A stretch of 64,000 nucleotides of DNA from Synechococcus sp. A10-1-5-1 (GCF_023115425.1 NZ_CP096032.1:1426001-1490000), one strand, 5' to 3'. Positions 17,918 to 26,740 are shown, numbered from the stretch's first letter. Notes: generated from the letters alone by a model not told the origin. Numbers and translations: made by a program.

Positions 17918-19176
17918 TGGATCAAACCCAGCAGAGATTTCGCCAGCAAGCTGGAACCCGCACGGAACAAGATCCAGAGGTCAAGGGCCGCCGATCCCCG
18001 GGCTAGGTAATACAGATCCCGGCCCAATTCCCAACGCAAGGCATCGACCTCCTGGGGTGCAGGGCCCGAGATACGACCCCAGCCGGTCATCCCAGGCTTG
18101 ATCAAGAGCCTGAGCTCAAAACTCTCATCCAAGTCACACAAATGGTTCTGCTGCTCGGGGCTCACCGGCCTAGGGCCCACCAGACTCATCTCACCCCCCA
18201 GAACATTGAGAACTTGAGGAAGCGCAGCCAAGCCTGTGCGCTCCAGCCAGCGGGAACCACCCAAGCGCCACTGACCGAAGACCTGGCCATCAATGCCAGC
18301 GCAGGGAGATTGCACCATCGCAACCTTGGGACTCAGACGGGTGAGGACCAGAAGCGTGGCCAAGGCGGGTAAGGCTGCGCTGGCCAAGAGAAGGTCCACT
18401 AAGCGCTTGAGCCGGAAGCGCTGGGGTGAACGGGGACCGGACAGGCGCTCCAGCTGTTCCGTCCAATCCAACTGTTGCAGCAGGCCTGGCGGGTAGCGCT
18501 TCAAGTGATGCAAAGCCCATTCCGCCAGAGGGCGAATCACCACCCCCTGGCGTTGCCAGCGGAGCAGTACCTCCTGGTCTTCAGCGATCACCGAGCCACG
18601 GCCAACGGCGACGCCTTGGAGCTTGAGCAACTCAGGCAGAAAATCAGGGATCGGGGCAGCACCAGACAGGGGCCGCCATTCCACGGCCGCCGGCACATCG
18701 CAGCCTCCGTGCTCCAGCTCCTGGGACAACACCCGTCGTTCTTGTTTCTCAGCCAACACCAACCAACGCTGCTGGGGCTGCCAAAAATGACTACTGCCTT
18801 GAAGGCCATGCAGGAGCAAGAGGCTGCAGCCACCGCTCAACAGCACTGGAATCAGGAAGCCGCGGCCAATGGACGCATCCAGGCTGAGGCCCGACACCAC
18901 GTAGCTGACCACAAGGATCAAAACAACGGCGACGCAGGCGGCGAGATAACGATTGAAGTGGTCTTGAACCGTCAGGGTGCGGCGGGCGAGGCCGGCATAG
19001 GCGCCAAGCAACCACTGCAGAAAGACCAACAGTGGAATGACAATCAGCGGCCCTTTGCTGATCTCCGGCTCCACGCCAAAGCGGAGCTGGTGAAATCCCA
19101 CCCAAAGGGCGACGATCAAACCGGCGTCCAGGCCAGCCCAAGCCAGCGGTTTCGGCAGCTGCACTCTGCTTGGCAT
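17908..19176 (-). CDS. Polyprenyl glycosylphosphotransferase-like protein with altered catalytic core
   Basis: 422 residues. Four or five N-terminal hydrophobic helices (about 10-130) are followed by a middle Rossmann-like domain and a C-terminal sugar-transferase domain with FRLKRLVDLLLASAALP, LPQVLNVLGGEMSLVGPRP and LLIKPGMTGWGRISG. These are hallmarks of WcaJ/WbaP/PglC-type enzymes that load a sugar phosphate onto undecaprenyl phosphate. Two parts are unusual. The KFRSM segment with the Asp-Glu catalytic dyad seems to be missing between VFGQ and WRLGG, and the usual SLDELPQ reads GLAALPQ (about 315-321). It may be inactive or have another role. Confidence 0.85.
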   Translation of the reverse strand: MPSRVQLPKPLAWAGLDAGLIVALWVGFHQLRFGVEPEISKGPLIVIPLLVFLQWLLGAYAGLARRTLTVQDHFNRYLAACVAVVLILVVSYVVSGLSLDASIGRGFLIPVLLSGGCSLLLLHGLQGSSHFWQPQQRWLVLAEKQERRVLSQELEHGGCDVPAAVEWRPLSGAAPIPDFLPELLKLQGVAVGRGSVIAEDQEVLLRWQRQGVVIRPLAEWALHHLKRYPPGLLQQLDWTEQLERLSGPRSPQRFRLKRLVDLLLASAALPALATLLVLTRLSPKVAMVQSPCAGIDGQVFGQWRLGGSRWLERTGLAALPQVLNVLGGEMSLVGPRPVSPEQQNHLCDLDESFELRLLIKPGMTGWGRISGPAPQEVDALRWELGRDLYYLARGSAALDLWILFRAGSSLLAKSLLGLIQWR

Positions 19177-19287
19177 CGCCGGATCCTAGGTGTGGCGCCA
19201 AGCCAAGTTTTCTTGACGCTTGCTGGATCTGGTCCACATTGAACGTAAGGCGCTGACCAGCCTGGTTCGCGCAATCGGTATTGAGGT

Positions 19288-20595
19288 TTGAACGAATCCG
19301 GCCGCCTGCTGAAGGTGCTTGGCGTGGGCTTTGGACTCGCGGGCTCCATCGGCGGAACCATCGGTGCAGGTATCCTGCGGATCCCAGGGTTGGTGGCGGA
19401 GCAACTGCCCTCCCAACCGCTGATTCTCTGGATCTGGGTGCTGGGAGCCTCCTACGCCCTGCTGGGCGCCGTCTGCGTGGCTGAACTAGCGGCGGCCCTG
19501 CCGAAAGCAGGTGGCTGGTACGTCTACGCCGAAGAGGCATTTGGGCGCCGTGCGGGATTTTTGGTGGGCTGGAGCGACTGGATCGCGCACTGCATCGGCC
19601 TGGCCTGGGTGGTCACGACCCTGGGGGACTACCTCGCCCCTCTCTTGCCCGTCAGCAGCGCTTGGATCGCCGTCGGAATCCTGGCGCTCTTCACCCTGAT
19701 CCAATGGCCAGGCGTGCGCTCAGGGGGAGCCAGCCAAGAGTTTCTAAGCCTGATCAAGGCCCTGATCTTTGCGGCCTTGGTGGTGACCTGCTTCGCGCTG
19801 CCGCTACCAAACCGCGTGGAAGCACCCGCCAGCTTCATCCCGCCTGATGTGAACTTATTCGTGCCGGTGGTGCTAGCCCTGCAGGCCGTGATCACGACCT
19901 ACGACGGCTGGGCTTGTCCGATTTACTTCGCTGAAGAATTCAGTTCGCCCAGCCGGGACTTGCCGCGCTCGCTGATCGGAGGCGTGCTGGCCGTCGCAGG
20001 GCTCTACTTACTGATCAATGCCGCCCTGCTGCATGTGCTGCCCATCCCAGTGCTGGCGGAATCAAGCCTGCCCGCGGCCACAGCGGCCGAACGCCTTGTG
20101 GGGCCGTTTGGCGGGACGGTGATCACCGCCGTGGCCTTGATCTCCCTGCTAGGGGTGACCAACACGGTGGCCATGGCTGCCCCACGCATCCTGTTTGGCC
20201 TCGGTCGCGACGGGCTGATGCCCTCCTTCACAGCCGAGGTCAATGCCGGAGGGACCCCAGTCAATGCCCTGCTGATCACCTCCCTCTGCAGCGCCTTGCT
20301 GGTGGTCAGTGGTTCCTTTGAAAGTCTTCTGGGCATGGGGGCCTTCCTCTACGTGGGACTGCCCCTCTGCGGATTTGTCACCTTGATGGTGTTGCGGCAG
20401 CGCCAACCGGAGCTGGATCGGCCCTTTCGCTGCTGGGCCTACCCCCTGACGCCGATCCTGGTGGCAACGGTCTCGCTGGCATTTCTGCTCGCGGCCCTCT
20501 GGAGCGATTCGGTGAACAGCCTCTGGGCCCTTGCGCTGGTCGCCGCCGGTGGCCTGGCCTCGGAAGCCAGCCAACGGCTCAGGGCTGCTGCATGA
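19288..20595 (+). CDS. APC-family amino acid permease
   Basis: Inner-membrane transporter of 435 residues with about twelve hydrophobic segments. The first helix carries GSIGGTIGAGILRIPG, the unwound substrate-binding motif of the amino acid-polyamine-organocation superfamily. AALPKAGGWYVYAEEAFG and FSSPSRDLPRSLIGG further along also fit. The start is uncertain: a stop codon at 19282 limits the frame, and TTG at 19288 is the first usable codon, with GTG a few codons later. It is divergent from the sugar-transferase gene, and its tail overlaps the sugar-acid kinase by 17 bases. The substrate cannot be assigned. Confidence 0.88.
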   Translation: MNESGRLLKVLGVGFGLAGSIGGTIGAGILRIPGLVAEQLPSQPLILWIWVLGASYALLGAVCVAELAAALPKAGGWYVYAEEAFGRRAGFLVGWSDWIAHCIGLAWVVTTLGDYLAPLLPVSSAWIAVGILALFTLIQWPGVRSGGASQEFLSLIKALIFAALVVTCFALPLPNRVEAPASFIPPDVNLFVPVVLALQAVITTYDGWACPIYFAEEFSSPSRDLPRSLIGGVLAVAGLYLLINAALLHVLPIPVLAESSLPAATAAERLVGPFGGTVITAVALISLLGVTNTVAMAAPRILFGLGRDGLMPSFTAEVNAGGTPVNALLITSLCSALLVVSGSFESLLGMGAFLYVGLPLCGFVTLMVLRQRQPELDRPFRCWAYPLTPILVATVSLAFLLAALWSDSVNSLWALALVAAGGLASEASQRLRAAA

Positions 20596-21922
20596 GTTGC
20601 CAGGCCTGACGCAAGCTCAGCGCATCACCCAAATTGCCAGGGAAGGTGATCACCGGCAGACCACCAGGTGTCAGCACCAGCGATAAACCAGCGAACAGCT
20701 GACCCTGAAGCTCCACCCAAGGCGCCTCCAGGCCCGACTCCAGCAGCGTATGGGTCGTGATTCCCCCTTTGCTGATCAGATAACCCAGCTGGGGTGCCAG
20801 TACTGCTGCCAGCCGGGCCATCAGCTGCGCCAGCGCGATGCCAAGCTCCCGGCGTTCGGCAGGGCTCGAACAATGAAGCTCGCCGCGGCTGGTGAAGACA
20901 ACGGGTGTCAGGCCCTGGCTGATGACCGTTTCGATCTGCTGCCGCCAGGACTGCTCAAGGCTGGCCAGCAATCGAGCCGGTTCAGGCCCGCTGATGACAC
21001 GGGCCACTTTGCGGACGTCAAGCTCGATGCCGGCACAAGCCGGCTCAGCCAACAGGCTGGTTAGTTGTGCATCGGCCAAGGGCACATGGGAGCCCACCAG
21101 CACCAAGCCAGGCATCCAGTCGCCACTGGGCTGCCGCCGCCTGAGACCGGCCAAGCCAGAGGCAGAAAGCGGCTGGGGCGGCAACGGCACGAGCCCATTG
21201 ATCAAGCTGGCGGCGGACTGCAGGGCGAAACGCTGCCCCTGACGCGCACAGGCCCAAATCGCCTCACCAAGGGCCTTCAACTGCTCGGGCTGCTCGGCAT
21301 CGACACAGGCCGTCACTGCCGGAGGCAAAGCAGAGAGCCGTGCCTGCAAGGCACCGGGGCCTGCCTCCAAGTCCGAGAGACCGATGCGCTCCACCGCCGC
21401 GGCTGGGATCTGACCGGAAGTCTTCTCCTCCACCCAATCCGGCAGATAACTACTGGAAAAGCCGAACAGACGATCCTGAGCAAAGGCTGTGGTGTGAACC
21501 GGTTCCCCATGCAGCAAGTGCATGCCGTCCTTGGTGGTGCGCCCCCCTGGCAAAAACGCGGGGGCCAGCAAGGTGGCGGAGAAAGGACCCAGCTCCTGCT
21601 CGATCACCTGGAGCTCCAGCGGAAAGTGACCGCGCAGGGTTGAGTCCCCGCGACTGACGACTAACCAGCGATCAATCATTCCCGCCGCCTGAGCTTCCAC
21701 CAAGGCGGGTTTCAGGGCCTGACAAAGGCTCCGAACACGCTGCTCGGCCGCCCTGGGATCCAGCGCCCGCGTGTTGGCTAGCAAAAAGAGCAGCGGTGAG
21801 GGGTGAGCCAGTGCTTGTCGCAGGCTGTCCTCGTCCCAACGCAGCAACAAGGGACAGCTGTGCACCGTCTGCGATCCCGTCGGATCGTCATCGAGGACCA
21901 GGACCTTGATCCGCTCAGCCAT
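20579..21922 (-). CDS. Four-carbon acid sugar kinase family protein (DUF1537-like)
   Basis: 447 residues. The N-terminal domain opens VLVLDDDPTGSQTVHSCPLL and contains SRGDSTLRGHFPLE, both diagnostic of the four-carbon acid sugar kinase family (threonate, erythronate and related substrates). The C-terminal nucleotide-binding domain has FTSRGELHCSS, LISKGGITTHTLLESGL and VITFPGNLGD. Catabolic partners such as the usual dehydrogenase and aldolase are not adjacent. Instead it diverges from glcE with 14 bases between the start codons. A link to glycolate or sugar-acid metabolism is possible, but the sequence does not show its substrate. Confidence 0.88.
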   Translation of the reverse strand: MAERIKVLVLDDDPTGSQTVHSCPLLLRWDEDSLRQALAHPSPLLFLLANTRALDPRAAEQRVRSLCQALKPALVEAQAAGMIDRWLVVSRGDSTLRGHFPLELQVIEQELGPFSATLLAPAFLPGGRTTKDGMHLLHGEPVHTTAFAQDRLFGFSSSYLPDWVEEKTSGQIPAAAVERIGLSDLEAGPGALQARLSALPPAVTACVDAEQPEQLKALGEAIWACARQGQRFALQSAASLINGLVPLPPQPLSASGLAGLRRRQPSGDWMPGLVLVGSHVPLADAQLTSLLAEPACAGIELDVRKVARVISGPEPARLLASLEQSWRQQIETVISQGLTPVVFTSRGELHCSSPAERRELGIALAQLMARLAAVLAPQLGYLISKGGITTHTLLESGLEAPWVELQGQLFAGLSLVLTPGGLPVITFPGNLGDALSLRQAWQLMQQP

Positions 21923-21936
21923 GGCACCATCGTGCC

Positions 21937-23082
21937 GTGATCAGCCCTGACCGCAGCGAACTCCAAGATCTGGTGCGTCAGTGGCACCAGCAGGCCCTGC
22001 CGTGGACTCCGGCGGGCACAGGCACCAGGCTGCATTGGGGTGCGCCGCTTGAGCAGCCGCAGCTCTTGACCACCAACAAGCTGAACCGGCTGATTCACCA
22101 TTCCAGCGGCGACTACACCGTGACCGTTGAAGCCGGCCTGCCCCTGATCGAACTGCAGGCCGCCCTGGCGGAAAGCAAGCAGTGGCTCGCCGTCGATTGG
22201 CCCTGGGGGAGCGGGACCGATGGAGGCCAGAGCGGAACCATCGGTGGGCTTGTCGCCCGTGGCATGGCCGGTGGCTTTCGGCAGCGCTACCTCGGGATCC
22301 GCGATCAAGTGATCGGTCTGGAGGTGATGCGGGCGGACGGCACCGAGGCCAAAGCGGGTGGCCAAGTGGTGAAAAACGTGGCCGGCTACGACTTGATGCG
22401 GCTCTTCTGCGGCAGTTGGGGCAGCCTTGGACTGATCACCCAGGTCACCCTGCGCACCTTCCCTAAACAGCCGCACCGCGCTGGCTTGCTCTTCCAAGGA
22501 GAGCTCAAGGCTTTGGAGTCGATGCGACAGGCCTGCCTACGGGCCGATCTGATGCCGCAACGGCTGGATTGGAGGACGACCGAAGGACAACCCAGCCTCC
22601 TGTTGGGGCTGGTGAGCATCAGCCAAAGCGCAGTAGAGGCACAACTGCAGGAGCTCCGCAGACACGCGACGACCCTCGGACTCGAAGCGATGAGCCTGGA
22701 CCCTGATTCACTCCAGGAGCTCGAGTGCACAGGCCGTGCTGCGGGGGCTCAACTCAAGAAGGAACGCTGGCTGATGCGCATTGGCCTACCCCCGGCTCAA
22801 GCGCATGCCTTACTCGAAGAGCCCGGCATCCAGCTCAACCTGGCCGCGGGGATCGGCCAAGGGATGGGCTGGGCTGATCCCGAGGACCTTCCCGCCCACA
22901 AGGTCCAGACGCTGAGCGAGCGCTGCCAGTCCATGGGTGGTCAGTTGACTCTCCTGCAGCAGCCGTCTTCACGCGGCCTGACGCACTGGCCTACACGGGC
23001 CAACCACGGCTTGGTGGCAGCGATCAAGCGGGAGTTTGATCCCCTGCAACAGCTCGCCCGAGGGCGACTACCCGGCGTCTGA
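21937..23082 (+). CDS. glcE: Glycolate oxidase FAD-binding subunit GlcE
   Basis: Second FAD-binding subunit of glycolate dehydrogenase, 381 residues with a GTG start. The FAD-binding_4 fold is visible in TPAGTGTRLHWG, VTVEAGLPLIELQAAL, SGTIGGLVARGMAGG and GGQVVKNVAGYDLMRLFCG, and SWGSLGLITQVTLRTFP follows. This GlcE-type arrangement lacks the longer C-terminal cap of GlcD. It ends with a 15-base overlap with the convergent mutarotase gene. glcF is 5 kb to the left; a glcD partner is not in the window. Confidence 0.93.
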   Translation: MISPDRSELQDLVRQWHQQALPWTPAGTGTRLHWGAPLEQPQLLTTNKLNRLIHHSSGDYTVTVEAGLPLIELQAALAESKQWLAVDWPWGSGTDGGQSGTIGGLVARGMAGGFRQRYLGIRDQVIGLEVMRADGTEAKAGGQVVKNVAGYDLMRLFCGSWGSLGLITQVTLRTFPKQPHRAGLLFQGELKALESMRQACLRADLMPQRLDWRTTEGQPSLLLGLVSISQSAVEAQLQELRRHATTLGLEAMSLDPDSLQELECTGRAAGAQLKKERWLMRIGLPPAQAHALLEEPGIQLNLAAGIGQGMGWADPEDLPAHKVQTLSERCQSMGGQLTLLQQPSSRGLTHWPTRANHGLVAAIKREFDPLQQLARGRLPGV

Positions 23083-23931
23083 GCAGACGTAGCGGCAACG
23101 CAGCTGCATCGTCTGTCCAGGCTCAAGCTCCAGGCGGCGATCACCCGTCGCCAGGGAACCCCGCGGCGCTGTCCAGGGCTCGAGACAAACCATAGCTCGG
23201 GGTGGTTCAGTCCAAACCACCGCCAAATCCAGGGGAGCGGTGAGTTCAAGGGTGACGGTCTGGCCCGAACCAGCATCAGCAAGGCGAACCGCGTCACCCG
23301 TGGGATCAGCGAGGAGGTCCACCCCCTCCGAGAGCTTGGCTAACTGATCGGCCGTTGAAGAGGGAGCCATCTGGTGGTGGTCCAAACAGGTCTCGGGTAA
23401 GCCCTCCAAGCTGGCGGCTGGCAACGAGCTCACAGCGAAATAGGGATGCAAGCCGAGCGAGAACGGCATGGTGCCTTCGCTGACATGCACGTGTTCAACC
23501 GTGGCCAGAATCTCAAGGGCCAAAGGTTCCAGCCGGTAATCCAGGCTCAAACGAAACGCGAAGGGAAACGCCGCAAGCGTTTGGGGATTGGACTCCAAGA
23601 CCAAACGAATCCCTGAGCCATCGCTCAACGGCTGCAGTTGCCAAGGCAGGTCCCTGGCAAAACCGTGTTGCGCAAGCGTGTAGCTGCCTTGCGGGAGATC
23701 GAGCCGGTTCCCGGGAAGATTCCCGCAGATCGGGAACAGCACGGGAATGCCGCCGCGGACACTTTTGGCGGGGTCTGAAAAACGCTCCGCATCGAAATAG
23801 AGACGCTCCTCACCACCACTGACCCAACCGGTCACCAGGCCACCCCGCTCAGGAACAACCCGAAGCTGATCGCCATTGGCAGCCGTGAAACAGTGATGCG
23901 GATACGGCCCTTCGGCAGCTTGCAGACCCAT
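23068..23931 (-). CDS. Aldose 1-epimerase / glucose-6-phosphate mutarotase-like protein
   Basis: Galactose mutarotase-fold protein of 287 residues from ATG 23931. The longer start at 23979 would overlap the upstream GT2 gene by 37 bases. Visible features are the N-terminal HHCFTAANGDQL strands, GGIPVLFPICGNLPGN, LAQHGFARDLPW with a putative catalytic His, and FSLGLHPYFAVSS. The FPxxGxxPG and HGFAR pattern resembles hexose-phosphate mutarotases (YeaD type) more than GalM. It would interconvert sugar anomers in the cytoplasm. Confidence 0.85.
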   Translation of the reverse strand: MGLQAAEGPYPHHCFTAANGDQLRVVPERGGLVTGWVSGGEERLYFDAERFSDPAKSVRGGIPVLFPICGNLPGNRLDLPQGSYTLAQHGFARDLPWQLQPLSDGSGIRLVLESNPQTLAAFPFAFRLSLDYRLEPLALEILATVEHVHVSEGTMPFSLGLHPYFAVSSLPAASLEGLPETCLDHHQMAPSSTADQLAKLSEGVDLLADPTGDAVRLADAGSGQTVTLELTAPLDLAVVWTEPPRAMVCLEPWTAPRGSLATGDRRLELEPGQTMQLRCRYVCSDAG

Positions 23932-23942
23932 GGTCTCGAGCG

Positions 23943-24653
23943 TCAGCGTGCCCAGAGGTTGTACTTGAGAATGCACCACACGGCACGAACACCGTCTTTC
24001 CAGCCGATCTTCTTGCCTTCGTCGTAGGTGCGCCCGTAATAGGAAATACCGACCTCATAAATGCGGCAGCGACGCTTCGCCACCTTGGCCGTGATCTCTG
24101 GCTCAAAGCCGAAACGCTTCTCACGAATCGGAATGGATTGAATAATTTCCGTACGGAATGCCTTATAGCAAGTCTCCATATCCGTGAGATTTAAATCGGT
24201 CAACATATTGCTCATCAACGTCAAGAATCCATTCCCCATGCGGTGCCAGAAATAGACCACACGATGGGGAGCCGCCCCCTGGAAACGACTGCCAAACACC
24301 ACATCCGCCTTGCCCTCAACAATCGGACCAATCACAAGCGGATATTCGTTGGGGTCGTATTCGAGATCGGCATCTTGAACAATGCAGATCTGACCCTGAG
24401 CCGCAGCAAAACCGGTGGCGAGTGCTGCCCCTTTTCCCTTATTGCGCTCATGAAGCAGCACAGTCAGGTCAGGCGCACTCAAGCCTTTTAACAACTCACG
24501 GGTGCCATCACTGGAACCATCGTCCACAACGATGAGCTGCTTAGACGCCACGGGAGCCTGACGCACCCGCTCGATCAAGTCCAGGATCGTGGCAACTTCA
24601 TTGAAGCAAGGAATGACAACCGAAAGCAGGGGACGCGTGCTCTCGGTTTGCAT
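23943..24653 (-). CDS. Glycosyltransferase family 2, dolichol-phosphate-mannose-synthase-like
   Basis: GT-A fold transferase of 236 residues (ATG 24653; an upstream ATG at 24674 is possible). The motifs are LLSVVIPCFNEVATI, VVDDGSSDGTRELL, ERNKGKGAALATGF and the metal-binding QDADLEYDPNEYP. It lacks C-terminal membrane helices, so it is of the short DPM1/GtrB-like type that charges polyprenyl phosphate with a hexose. The GtrA-family membrane protein sits immediately upstream (27 bases), and the two may form a unit that makes and flips a polyprenyl-linked sugar. Confidence 0.9.
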   Translation of the reverse strand: MQTESTRPLLSVVIPCFNEVATILDLIERVRQAPVASKQLIVVDDGSSDGTRELLKGLSAPDLTVLLHERNKGKGAALATGFAAAQGQICIVQDADLEYDPNEYPLVIGPIVEGKADVVFGSRFQGAAPHRVVYFWHRMGNGFLTLMSNMLTDLNLTDMETCYKAFRTEIIQSIPIREKRFGFEPEITAKVAKRRCRIYEVGISYYGRTYDEGKKIGWKDGVRAVWCILKYNLWAR

Positions 24654-24680
24654 TGCCTCGATTCCCCTGCTCAATTCGAT

Positions 24681-25076
24681 CTACTTCAGCACAGGCTCAA
24701 CGGCTGGCTGGCGGAAAACCACCAGCTTTTGAACCGTGTAAGACAGCGCCGCGAGCACAGGAATCAGCAGCAACGCCGCCAAATTCCGTGAGAGCCCCCA
24801 ACGGGCTAACACGCTGATCCCGGCCCAGTTGCACCACCAAAGGCAGAGGGCCATGACCGCATAGGACATCGCAGAGCGTTTCTGCAAGCGCTCCACCCGA
24901 AACACCCGCTTGCCATACAGAACAAATCCCAGCCCCACGTTCAGGAGCTGACTGAGGAACGTGGCCAAGCCCGTGCCCATCACCAACAGCAGGCCCTGGA
25001 GCGCCACGTTCGTCGCCAAGACGTTCAGGGCGCCGTAGCCCAAAAAACGCCGCTTCCGTCCCGAACCCTTGAGCAT
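24681..25076 (-). CDS. GtrA-family membrane protein
   Basis: Small protein of 131 residues with four hydrophobic helices. The first contains RRFLGYGALNVLATNVALQG, a GtrA/DPMS-like opening, and the second LLNVGLGFVLYGKRVFRV with the family's Tyr-Gly-Lys-Arg-x-Phe pattern. A short basic tail ends in FRQPAVEPVLK. GtrA proteins are proposed to flip or help present polyprenyl-linked sugars. It follows the alpha/beta hydrolase gene by 9 bases and precedes the GT2 gene, all on the minus strand. Confidence 0.85.
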   Translation of the reverse strand: MLKGSGRKRRFLGYGALNVLATNVALQGLLLVMGTGLATFLSQLLNVGLGFVLYGKRVFRVERLQKRSAMSYAVMALCLWWCNWAGISVLARWGLSRNLAALLLIPVLAALSYTVQKLVVFRQPAVEPVLK

Positions 25077-25085
25077 CGCCGCAGC

Positions 25086-25961
25086 CTAAGGGAGCTGCTC
25101 CAACCACTCCAACAGGGCTGCATTCACCTGGCGTGGGACTTCGTCATGGGGACAGTGGCCGGCCTGAAGCACCACCTCCTGGGTGCCCTGCGGGGCATGG
25201 CGCTGGAACGCGCCCCGACGACCGGCCGCGTTAATCCAGGGGTCACGGATGCCCCATAGCAACAAGAGCGGCGACTGAAGCTCAGCAAAGAGCTCATCGA
25301 GGGGCTGGCCCCGAGGAATATCAAAGACCGTTCGAAAGACCCCAAAGGCTCCAGGATCCCGGGACGGGGCCAGGATCGATTCCACCAGTTCGTCATCGAC
25401 GTTGGTGCGATCGATATAGACCTGGTTCAAGGTCCGGCGCACATTCCCTGGGCGACGCATGTTTTCAAACAACAGGCGCTGCAGGATGGGGCTCTTCAGC
25501 AGTGCTGAGCCGACGGTGCGGCGGGTAATCGCACCCCAACCCTTTGGCTCCCCCTGTTCATCGGAGAAGGGCCCGGCCGCATTTAGCAGCACAACCCCCG
25601 CGCTGTCCTGGCCCAAAGCCGCCCCTGCTGCCAGGGCTGCATAGCCGCCCAGTGAATTGCCAACGGTCACCGTCGGCCGGCCAATGCGCTCCCTGACGTA
25701 GCTGACCAACTGATCGCGCCAAAGGGCACCGCCATACTTGGGACCCGCTGGCTTGGCGCTGCGTCCAAAACCCAACAGATCCAGGGCATGGACCTCGTAG
25801 TGCTCCTGCAGCGCTGGAATATTGAAGCGCCAGTGATCGGTTGAGGCCCCGAAGCCGTGCACCAACAGCAACGCCGGTTTCTCAGCAGCGGCTGGCTCCA
25901 GCGGACCCTTCTGCAGGCAATGGATGGGGTACCCCTGAAAGTGCCAGGTCGAAGCAGTCAC
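25086..25961 (-). CDS. Alpha/beta-fold hydrolase
   Basis: Predicted cytoplasmic hydrolase of 291 residues. The oxyanion-hole motif is LLLVHGFGASTDHW (about 30-43), the nucleophile elbow is VGNSLGGYAAL with Ser near 102, the acidic residue is probably in LLWGIRDPW, and the catalytic His is in AGHCPHDEVP near 266. Family members of this layout in cyanobacteria act as esterases or in pigment and lipid metabolism, but no substrate is evident. It is the first gene of a leftward run with GtrA and GT2, and is divergent from a small membrane-protein gene. Confidence 0.87.
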   Translation of the reverse strand: MTASTWHFQGYPIHCLQKGPLEPAAAEKPALLLVHGFGASTDHWRFNIPALQEHYEVHALDLLGFGRSAKPAGPKYGGALWRDQLVSYVRERIGRPTVTVGNSLGGYAALAAGAALGQDSAGVVLLNAAGPFSDEQGEPKGWGAITRRTVGSALLKSPILQRLLFENMRRPGNVRRTLNQVYIDRTNVDDELVESILAPSRDPGAFGVFRTVFDIPRGQPLDELFAELQSPLLLLWGIRDPWINAAGRRGAFQRHAPQGTQEVVLQAGHCPHDEVPRQVNAALLEWLEQLP

Positions 25962-26018
25962 GGGGGTCAGCTGGAGAAGCGCGATGCTAAGGAGATCCCC
26001 TGCTCCGGTTGCGCTCTC

Positions 26019-26300
26019 GTGATCTCCGACTGGCTACTCACGAGTTGGAGCCTATGGCTGCCGGGGACAGCCCTCTGGGCCGTCAGCGCGTACATCCCCC
26101 TCAGTGGACGCCTGCTGGATGAGGAGGACGCAGCCGCGATAACCACCCTCAAGCTCAGCGGTTGCCTTGCTCTGGCGTTGGTGATGGGCTTCGGCATCAA
26201 CCTTGGCCTGGGCTTCAGCCTGGGCCCCAGCTGGGGCACCAGCCTTGGTGTCGTCGTCGCGCTCTACGCCCTGTTTTGGGGCGTCATCGCCCAGGACTAA
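26019..26300 (+). CDS. Small membrane protein of unknown function, 93 residues
   Basis: Starts with GTG at 26019 (VISDWLLTSWSLWLPG). The frame is open upstream, but that part overlaps the divergent hydrolase and reads as non-coding. Three hydrophobic helices are visible (about 7-25, 45-65 and 72-90), separated by a short acidic loop (LLDEEDAAAITT), and the chain ends GVIAQD. I do not recognise a family. Its stop overlaps the end of the convergent RRM gene by 4 bases. Confidence 0.6.
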   Translation: MISDWLLTSWSLWLPGTALWAVSAYIPLSGRLLDEEDAAAITTLKLSGCLALALVMGFGINLGLGFSLGPSWGTSLGVVVALYALFWGVIAQD

Positions 26301-26740
26301 TCGCCCTGATAGCTACTGCGGCGACGGCGCGTCCTGCCTTCGCCAAAGGAATCATTCTGACTGCCATAGCTGCGGTCTTCCCAACCCTGGGCTCCGGAGG
26401 GACGATCGACCCGAGGAGCGGGTGCGGGGTTGCTGTCATAGCCGCCGCCATAGACACCAACACGGCGCGGGGCACCGCCACCTCCGCCACCTCCGCCAGA
26501 ACGCGGTTCAGCTTTGTTGATGCGGAGGGGACGGCCCATCAGCTCAGCCCCTTGCAGGGCTTCGATCGCGCGATCTTCACTGTCGGGATCGACAAGTTCG
26601 ACAAAGGCGAATCCGCGCTTCCGGCCGGTGTCCCGCTCTAAAGGAAGGGAGCAATTGGCGACGTCGCCAAAGGGGACAAACAACTCAGCGACGTCCTCTT
26701 GCTCTGCGCGAAAAGGGAGGTTGCCAACAAAAATGCTCAC
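26297..26740 (-). CDS. RNA-binding protein with one RRM and a glycine-rich tail
   Basis: 147 residues of the cyanobacterial Rbp type. The RRM fills residues 1-80, with RNP2 as SIFVGNLPF and RNP1 as KRGFAFVEL, and the rest of the fold in LMGRPLRINKAEPR. A run of eight glycines follows, then a Tyr/Gly/Arg-rich tail (VYGGGYDSN... RRRSSYQGD). These proteins bind RNA and have been linked to mRNA localisation and cold response. It is the last gene of the leftward housekeeping run after argH, 75 bases downstream of it. Confidence 0.93.
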   Translation of the reverse strand: MSIFVGNLPFRAEQEDVAELFVPFGDVANCSLPLERDTGRKRGFAFVELVDPDSEDRAIEALQGAELMGRPLRINKAEPRSGGGGGGGGAPRRVGVYGGGYDSNPAPAPRVDRPSGAQGWEDRSYGSQNDSFGEGRTRRRRSSYQGD

